From contig JAXRKP010000580.1 in the NCBI GenBank assembly GCA_037039925.1, forward strand, positions 192,001 through 256,000: DNA of 64,000 bases, in the 5' to 3' direction. Both the position numbers and the translations under genes were made by a program. Below are positions 57,004 through 64,000 of the stretch, piece by piece (the first letter of the stretch is position 1; each line of letters starts with the position of its first letter). The stretch is from Doris montereyensis. Lineage: Eukaryota > Mollusca > Gastropoda > Nudibranchia > Dorididae. The notes beneath the pieces were generated by a model. It saw only the letters and a list, made by a program, of their open reading frames with translations. It did not search any database and had not been told where the DNA came from.

Positions 57004-57209
57004 CACGCACCTATACGTCATGTGTGCTGTTTGATGTGTTAACCTTGTTATTAATATGTATATTTACCTTGTACTATGTATAACTGTCAATCCTATTGGC
57101 ATTTACTTTTGACACTCCTTATTTCATGAGCCTGGGACCAGCACACATTAATGCCCAGTATGGTGTTCCTGTCAATAATAAAAACAAATTACCTCCATTC
57201 CCCTGACTT

Positions 57210-57211
57210 CT

Positions 57212-57296
<85 letters not shown>

Positions 57297-57342
57297 TCTC
57301 TCTCTCTCTCTTCTCTTTCTCTTCTTTCTCTCTCTCTCTCTC
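57210..57342 (+). repeat. (CT)n microsatellite with CTTT interruptions
   Basis: About 75 bases of pure CT, then TTTCTC and CTTCTT variants. Confidence 0.97.
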
Positions 57343-57805
57343 ATTCTTCTTTTCCATTGTCTTTCCCTTGCGACCTCCCTTTTCCTTTACTGGCTTAACA
57401 TTTCAAGTCTTCTTCTCATAAGAAGTTTAAAAATACGAGTTTGGTCTGTTTTCAGATCAAAAGATCAAAGGCAGCTTTGCAAATGTGACCTTTTGTTTTA
57501 GTACTGGGCTGATGGTTGTCATTGCGTTGCTTTTGTCGTTTTTCTTGCCTTCTCCTCCCTCCTTTGTTATTATTATTATTACTATTGTTTGTCCTTTTTA
57601 TAGTATTGTTTTGTCTGCTCTGAAGGTGTTTCAGGCATTACGTGGTTTGCAAATTTAAGTGTATCAATAATGACATCTTTGCGCTTTTAGTGCTGGGGCG
57701 ACGCTAATTGTTGTCGTTGCTGTGTTCAGGTGCAAACAAAGCCGTGAATGAAATCTTTTGTCCACACTATGAGGTATTTATTTACAACAAGCACGTCTGG
57801 AGACA

Positions 57806-58062
57806 ATGGTTGGATATGCTTTATCTTTTATAACGAAGTTGGGTCATTCGAATTTTGACTGCGGTAAACTCCGATACCACTGTAACACTGTTGGTAATAT
57901 CAAGTACCGCAATACGTTTATTTTATCGCGTCAGTGTCCGTACTCAGTACTGGGGTTCCGCAGGATTTTTCTGGTATTGATCGGAAATCGATAAATTAGG
58001 AACGAAAAAAAATTCCTTGATAGCAGGCAGACGATCTTTCTTTCAAATTATGTCTTGATCCT
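57806..58062 (+). repeat. Dispersed repeat D, copy 1
   Basis: It has AATTTTGACTGCGGTAAACT, then GGTAATATCAAGTACCGC, ATTGATCGGAAATCGATAAA and ATTCCTTGATAGCAGGCAGA. It aligns in order with 60611-60862. The family name is unknown to me. Confidence 0.7.
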
Positions 58063-58084
58063 ATGAGATGTATGTAGCAGGAAA

Positions 58085-58330
58085 AGAAAGTAAGAGTGGT
58101 AGACAAAACATGAGCACAGATCTATGTGTTCTATGAAAGGAAGGTAAAAATTGGAGACAAATACTCAGCATAGATCAACATGTTCTACGAAAGGAAAGTA
58201 AGAATGGTAGACAAATATTGAGCATAGATCAATATGTTCTTTGTGTTCTACGAAAGGAAAGTAAAATGGTAGACACATATTGAGCATAGTTCTATATGTG
58301 TTTTGTGAACGGAACGAAAAAAACGGTAGA
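58085..58330 (+). repeat. Tandem repeat with a unit of about 58 bases, four to five copies
   Basis: GAAAGGAAAGTAAGAATGGT, AGACAAATATTGAGCATAGA and TCAATATGTTCT recur. A further partial unit lies just right of the (TA)n tract (about 58407-58436). Confidence 0.85.
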
Positions 58331-58334
58331 CAGA

Positions 58335-58344
58335 CATATATATA

Positions 58345-58399
<55 letters not shown>
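58335..58399. repeat. (TA)n microsatellite
   Basis: About 65 bases of TA with one TTTT interruption, inserted within the 58-base tandem array. Confidence 0.97.
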
Positions 58400-58400
<1 letters not shown>

Positions 58401-59430
58401 CAAAGATATGTAAGGAAAGTAAGAATGGTAGACAGGTCTCACTATCTGTTTACCATATTGTTGATTTCTTTTCTAGTACTTTGATGGTGCAAGATTAGCA
58501 AGTTTGTCCCTTTCTTCATCTTACGATGGTGCAGTCTTTTTCATCACTTGCTCTTATTTTTCACTGAAATTCTTCTGGACATCATAGCGCTTAGTATGGA
58601 TGCTTTCTTCCGCTTTGAAATTTTAACGTTAGTTTTCCAATATTGTAACTTTCATTTTAAAATTTTGACGTTAGCTTTGAAATTTTAACGTTCAGTTGAG
58701 TTGTAGAGATAAGAATATGTTGGGTTGGTGTTTTAGCTTCAATTCAAATTCAATGTAAACTTCTCCGAGCGTGGAATGTGTCTGTTGTTCATTGTTTTGT
58801 TTTAAATTTTATATTTCTATTACGATCACTGTGGCTACATGTCATCGCCCTACAACTCGTCACTAGTGATTTTATCGGACGTTGTGTGATTGTTCAAATA
58901 ATGTCATTTTTGCGTGATGGGTGGTTTACGGCATTCACCGAGATGTGTCGTTATCTACCCTGTTTCACATTCATATGTGCCTTTCGCATGCAGTGGACAG
59001 ACGTACGTTCTAGTAGAACAATGATTTTTGCAATGTGTGGTGGCATTTTTTTCGCTGAAAGTTTTTGTGTGTGCGTGTTTTTTTATTATTTGTATTTATG
59101 TGTGTTAGTGAAGACCATACTTGTTGCTGTATGATTAAGTCTGTAGACACCCACAGCTGCTTTCAGCGGTTAGTGTTGGCATTGTAGCAAATCTCCGTTG
59201 TTGTGTTTTAATGATCTCTTGATACAGACTATTGTATTGTATTATGCTCTCGGTGAGTTGAGGACTGTGATTGAAATGGCCTGCTGTGAGATAATTGATG
59301 TACAGTAGGTGAAGATGTACAAGCACAGGGATACGGACTATACAGCCATCTTTATCTTAATTTATTTCACTTTGTTGTCTGGCCAGTGTTATCAAATGCA
59401 TTGTATGTTGAGTGACTGTCGTGGTATCTT
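58400..59430. other. Noncoding region
   Basis: A short degenerate repeat (GCTTTGAAATTTTAACGTTA, about 58610-58695, three units) is present. The 118-codon frame at 58778 has no recognisable feature beyond hydrophobic residues and I do not support it. Confidence 0.45.
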
Positions 59431-59434
59431 TAGC

Positions 59435-59560
59435 AATGGTTTGTGTGGAAGCCGGTTGGCAGGTATTCCTGATGGGTCCTACTTCTTTTCGCTCATTCGC
59501 GAGTCCCCTTAATTCACCACGAGAACACCGCATACGTGGATGGATAAATTGAAATGAAGC
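59435..59560 (+). repeat. Dispersed repeat C copy
   Basis: It has GCCGGTTGGCAGGTATTCCT, GATGGGTCCTACTTCTTTTC, CCCTTAATTCACCACGAG and GTGGATGGATAAATTGAAAT. With the copy at 63860 it shows the family's right end. Confidence 0.6.
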
Positions 59561-60044
59561 GAAGCAAAATGGACTCTGTGTGGGTTCCGTCATTCCCTCT
59601 CAATCAGCCTTATTTAGACATGGCACAAATTTAAGCCTTTAGGCCTCTCTTTCCACAGTACCCACACGGAAAAAAACCCAACTGTAATAGCGAGCTTCAC
59701 CGAGGCGCCACCCTTTGAAATGCCCATTGTAACATGTTCAAACATATCAGTTTGGAAGAAGAGAAGAAAAAAAGAATTCGTTTATGACACTTCAAGCGGA
59801 TGTAAAATGGACCATTGCCTTAAGTAATTCGTTTCATTTCATGCCATCGGACGGAAATTCGGCAGTTGGTAAGTATTGGTGCGTCGTTAAAGCTCGCTAG
59901 TATATTATTATATATTCCACTGCTGTGGTCTGAGTGCGATTGGGAAATACTAGAGCAGGCATTTGACTCAACTGTACTTTTTCAGTGCCATATGCAGGCA
60001 CTGACGACAAGAGTCCAATGTCATCGTTTTCTAGTGGTAACTCA

Positions 60045-60200
60045 TTCATCAGGTTCAATTATGTACAAACATCAGCTGGGGAGTAATACCTGTGACAGAT
60101 TACCGTCATATCCTGGAGTCGATATAGTATTATTTCTTCTCCTGCGCCTTGTTATAGGCCATGAGGTATGCTTCGGCCTTCAAAATAACCTTACTTTGGG
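60045..60200 (+). repeat. SINE family A, 3' half
   Basis: It has TATGTACAAACATCAGCTGG, GGAGTAATACCTGTGACAGA, CCTGGAGTCGATATAGT and CTTCGGCCTTCAAAATAACC. Confidence 0.7.
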
Positions 60201-60487
60201 AAATTAAGAGATTTTAAAATCGAAATTGTCTTTCATTTTCTCCAAACGAAGATTTTGGTTAAGCTTGAGAATAAAATCTGGACGAACGATGCTTCACGGT
60301 CATATCTATGTAGAGTGTGTGTTTGATTCTAGTTTTGGATCATGCTCTGTGTAGGATGTTGTCAAGTTTGACATGATAAAACATATTAATGGCAACAATC
60401 TGGTCAAACACCTTCATATCTGTGTAGATTTAGATCCGTATATGTCTATTAGATATGCGCTGACACACATAATACGTGCATACATAC

Positions 60488-60489
<2 letters not shown>

Positions 60490-60579
<90 letters not shown>
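60490..60579. repeat. (TA)n microsatellite
   Basis: About 90 bases of pure TA. The poly-Tyr/Ile frames here are artefacts. Confidence 0.98.
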
Positions 60580-60585
<6 letters not shown>

Positions 60586-60610
60586 CATACAGGCGTGCCC
60601 GTAAAAAGTG

Positions 60611-60862
60611 TTGGATTATGATTTCTCTTTATTATAAAGCTGAGTCTTTTGAACTTTGACTGCGGTTAATTCAGAAACCAGTGTATCGGTTACGGGTGAT
60701 ATCAAGTACGATTGTTTGATCAAATTAGTACTCGATACTGAAATTACACTGACTTTTCATTGTAATTACCGGAAATCGAGGAATTAGATCTAGTAACAAT
60801 AAATAGTTTCGTGGATCTCAGGCAAACCAATCTTTTCCCCATTAATTAAACTGATTTGATCC
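60611..60862 (+). repeat. Dispersed repeat D, copy 2
   Basis: It has GAACTTTGACTGCGGTTAAT, then GTGATATCAAGTACGATTG, AATTACCGGAAATCGAGGAA and CAAACCAATCTTTTCCCC. It is collinear with 57806-58062. Confidence 0.7.
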
Positions 60863-60976
60863 AAGAGTTTATTCACTAAGAACCTACAGCGGGCTATTTG
60901 GAATCTACATGCGAAATATGCAGGTTGTGAATGCAGTGGTTCCTGAGTTTTGAGTGGTCAAAGGTTGAGATGTACA

Positions 60977-60979
<3 letters not shown>

Positions 60980-61028
<49 letters not shown>

Positions 61029-61080
61029 CATATATATATATCATATTACATACATATATACATACATATCATACATACGT
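60980..61080. repeat. (TA)n / (TACA)n microsatellite
   Basis: A TA run to 61024, then TACATA and TATCATA variants. Confidence 0.95.
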
Positions 61081-61529
61081 ACCTAGTATTAATATTTATA
61101 GCTTAATTGAGCCTTTTGATGACGAGGATTGGTATTGATTTGAACGTTTTTGATACTCTTTTGGAACCCAGGTATCAAAGTGAATGCACGAGAAGTAAGG
61201 AGTTCCATACGTTTTTGTCCTACTCGTTCGGATGACTGATGTCACAAATCCAAAAATAGAACACGGCCTGAGGTTACTTATGTTTCAATGCTCATTGCTA
61301 AATGTCGTCACGACTTTAGACACTGTCTCTTCGTCTTCTCATTTCCTGCTTTCCATTCATTATACTATGTAGTATTGTAAGCCCCCGCGCTACCATATGT
61401 TAGGAAGCTACGAATGCATTGTTATGTTCAGAGGTCGTGGATGGTTGGCTAACGCTGCTGGTAGCTTTTTCTTCTGTGGTTTCGCTGCTTTACTAATCTT
61501 TCATTTTGCTCTTTCAATTCGTATTGAGA

Positions 61530-61810
61530 TCATGGCATGTGTGGTCTTGAAACAAGAGGTCCCAGGTTCGAATCCCAGCTATGCTAGGTCCGATGTTGTG
61601 CTTCTTGGGAAAGACACTTGGCACGCTCCACCCCACCCCCCCCCCCACTCCACCCAGGTGAAAATGTATACCAGCAATAGTTTGGCAGTAAAAAATATGC
61701 AATAGTGTGGCGTCCTGTCCAGGGGTAAATATTACTACCTCTGCTGCTTCGCGCTATACACATCGGGGTACGCTCCGGCTTTGTTGACCGTAATGGACTT
61801 GAGGGGGTAA
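61530..61810 (+). repeat. SINE family A copy, near full length
   Basis: The B box reads GGTTCGAATCCCAGC. The body has TTCTTGGGAAAGACACTTGG, a C10 run and CACCCAGGTGAAAATGTATA. The tail has GTGTGGCGTCCTGTCCAGGG and TGCTTCGCGCTATACACATC. Confidence 0.85.
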
Positions 61811-61908
61811 AGTTCTATGAAACACGTGTCTAGTTATCCGTACGTATACCATATTTTGTTGGCTTAGCAAGCCGGATATCATGAGTTTTATTTAATCTGT
61901 AATTATAG

Positions 61909-62016
<108 letters not shown>

Positions 62017-62419
62017 GGGTGGATGGAACATGGCTGACTGTTTTGGTGTGTGCCTACGGATTAACTTTGTCTGCTGTTCTTTCCAAGCCGTAATGTTATG
62101 GATTTGTTTTTGTCGTTGTTTCATTCCTTGCTTTGTAGTCTATTACTGGTGCTGCTGGCTGATTCATTGGCCGGTGTGTCATCGGCTGACCTCATGTTAT
62201 TGGCGTGGTAAAAGCGGGTACAGTGTTGCTGTCATTGGTGGGCAGGAGACAGACAGACATACCTGCATGCTGCATTTGCTTAGTAAATAGAAACAGAAAA
62301 ACTGATAAAGAGACACAGAGAGAATACAACGATAACAGTAGGGGGAGACAGACAGAAAGCCCCCCCCCCCCCCTATGTATTGGCATTCTACCTAGATTCG
62401 TATGACCATATCTACTGCT

Positions 62420-62715
62420 CGAGGTAGGTAGCTCAGAGGTAAGGTGTCGGTCTCTCAACCAAAACGTAGTAGGTTCGAGCCCTGACGGCGGTTGAATTTT
62501 TTTCAAGCAAACTTTACCTCCCCTGGTCCAGGTAGGTGGATCGATACCTAGTCCCATCGGAAATAAACGATAAAAAAGAGGTCCTGTGTGCAGATCACAG
62601 CATTCTGTGCATGTTGCAGATCCCTTGGCTGTTTACAGGGCAGTCCGGGCAAAATTACAAATCCTACCAAATCCCCCAAAATCACTTTAGTTGTGGATGG
62701 GGATAAATCAAATCA
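62420..62715 (+). repeat. SINE family B copy, near full length
   Basis: The tRNA-like head reads GAGGTAGGTAGCTCAGAGGT, TCTCAACCAAAACGTAGTAG and GTTCGAGCCCTGACGG. The body has GTGGATCGATACCTAGTCCC, ATTCTGTGCATGTTGCAGAT, CCCTTGGCTGTTTACAGGGC and AGTCCGGGCAAAATTAC. It ends in an A-rich tail with AAATCAAATC repeats. Confidence 0.88.
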
Positions 62716-62719
62716 AAAA

Positions 62720-63310
62720 ATCAAACCCATTTTGTTTGCTATTATTTTTTGAGGTCATATTCTTTTCTTTCTTATTTTTTATGTTACTTGCTACCGCCTT
62801 TACACTCGGTTATTGATGACGTCACGTACCCGTCTTGATAAGTATTGAGATGTTTTCATTTGTGCGTGGAATGATGGGAGGATGTGGTTTTTAATGTGTG
62901 CTGAAAACGAGTACAGCGAATTGTGTAGATGGCCCTGTTGTCGTACGTATTTTCAGTCATCGCCTTTGGACGCCTGCTGAAATAATAAAAAAATTGGCTG
63001 GGCACGTAATATCTGAAACCTTAACCTTCTCACCATGACACACACCCCCCCCTCCTTCAAGAAAATAATATTATAAAAAAATCAATACACGTATTTACGG
63101 CGTTAACACTAGAGAGCTTGAATTGACGCTATATTTCACACCAGATACTCTATATAGCAGTCCAAACTCGTATCACGGCCCTAAATTGCCGTTAGCAACA
63201 ATCGACCTGATTTCATAGCAACCATGTCCAGGAGACCTTACTTTGGCGTGCCACCTTTCTCTTCTCGTGGCTTTGTTGGCACTTGGATGACGTCACTGCC
63301 TCGTTGCCTG
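62720..63310. other. Noncoding region
   Basis: No gene or named repeat was recognised. TGACGTCA-type (CRE-like) octamers occur near 62816 and 63292. Confidence 0.4.
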
Positions 63311-63313
63311 TTG

Positions 63314-63481
63314 TTATGAAAGAAGGAGGTCTGTGTGTGAGATAGCAGCTATAGCGTCATCGCAAGACCTGAGATAGTCCATGACATGGTGTACTAACTC
63401 AACTGGTGTCCACTTGCCCACTGTTGTCGTTATCTCTTCCCGTGTGATATCGCTCAGATGGCTGGGACGCCAAGAAGGGTG
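63314..63481 (-). other. Short minus-strand open frame, possibly an exon
   Basis: The 56-codon frame has no start Met. It reads LSDITREEITTTVGKWTPVE, then LVHHVMDYLRSCDDAIAAIS and HTDLLLS, then TAA. The amphipathic composition looks more coding-like than the neighbourhood, and a CCCAG dinucleotide context upstream could serve as an acceptor. I do not recognise a family with confidence. Chance or a repeat-derived frame is quite possible. Confidence 0.2.
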
Positions 63482-63859
63482 TCACGAGATGCTCTTGAAG
63501 GCGGCCGGCGGTTTGTTACTTCAGTCATGATTGAGATAATGATTATAATGTATTATTATGGCGGCCGATGTCGTCTGCTGTTCATTTTAGACTCCAAGTT
63601 GTCTTTGTTGACAGAAGATTGTAAATTTGGTGTGACATTTCCAACGCAAGGCACATATTGTGTGTTACTGTTAGGTTTTTCTTCTTGCATTTCATTTGTC
63701 TGTTGTCTTGGTGGTTTAATCGATCTTAAGAAAACGGCGTGAAGGTTTAATGTCAGGGTGAATTCATTTTAAGAGGTAACAAAAAGATGACAGATAAATG
63801 AAAGATTGTGAGACGGAAAAAAGTAGGACTTTAGCCAACACCAACTGCCGATACCTTCT

Positions 63860-63995
63860 CATCAAACAGCCTGCTGATGAGTCGGTTGGCTGGCCCTGTT
63901 GGAAGGTCCTAGTTCTTTCTTTCAATCTTTCGCTTATCGTTTAACTCTCTTTTATGAATTCACCTTCGTGGTGGAGTGGGTAAATTGCAATGCCT
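63860..63995 (+). repeat. Dispersed repeat C copy
   Basis: It has GTCGGTTGGCTGGCCCTGTT, GGAAGGTCCTAGTTCTTTC, ATGAATTCACCTTCGTGGTG and GAGTGGGTAAATTGCAATGC. The right end runs close to the window edge. Confidence 0.55.
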
Positions 63996-64000
63996 TCAGC

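Noticed and set aside
58778..59134. 118-codon hydrophobic open frame
   Set aside because: AT-rich sequence gives Phe/Leu/Ile/Val by chance. No splice context or family features were seen.
59866..60207. 113-codon open frame
   Set aside because: Its second half is the SINE A tail.
61530..61600. tRNA gene from GGTTCGAATCCCAGC
   Set aside because: The same sequence continues into the SINE A body and tail found at many sites.

Overview
The window is nuclear DNA from an animal. Genes are split by GT-AG introns of 0.1 to 3 kb, there are no operons or ribosome sites, and the DNA is AT-rich and full of dinucleotide tracts, tRNA-derived SINEs, non-LTR retrotransposon pieces, small inverted-repeat elements and minisatellites. 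Protein similarity plus the repeat style suggest a lophotrochozoan, most likely a gastropod mollusc. That placement is an inference.

Left third (1-22387, plus strand): one large gene, cut by the window's left edge, encoding a QSER1/PRR12-type chromatin protein. A 3.4 kb low-complexity exon (Ser/Gln/Pro-rich, basic patches) is followed by about thirteen short exons encoding the conserved C-terminal DUF4211 region. The frame is broken repeatedly by 1-base shifts, often in homopolymers. This fits uncorrected long-read indels better than true decay, but a pseudogene is not excluded. Introns carry SINEs, a probable hAT-like nonautonomous transposon (10245-11408), a minus-strand LINE/RNase H fragment, a 68-bp tandem array, and three MEF2-like palindromes spaced 44-45 bp apart.

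Middle (22388-40396): intergenic DNA between two convergent genes. It holds SINEs, a 5'-truncated LINE (about 33.8-34.9 kb) and a run of minisatellites (19-, 43-, 35- and 22-bp units). The run ends in a 67-bp satellite of about 30 copies (37690-39765), which lies directly downstream of the next gene.

40397-44466, minus strand: POLR1F (TWISTNB/RPA43), the RNA polymerase I stalk subunit. Four exons are recognised, with matching splice phases at all three junctions seen. The N-terminal start is not resolved.

Right third (45600-64000): a second, internally deleted LINE of the same family (45.6-47.85 kb), then about 16 kb with no convincing gene. It holds clusters of AGATCT/TCTAGA palindromes, long (CT)n, (GA)n and (TA)n tracts, a pogo-like inverted-repeat element, and two copies of an unnamed dispersed repeat. 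A possible noncoding first exon near 51.4 kb and a short minus-strand open frame near 63.4 kb are weak hints of more genes. No prokaryotic system, CRISPR array, functional rRNA or canonical tRNA gene was seen.
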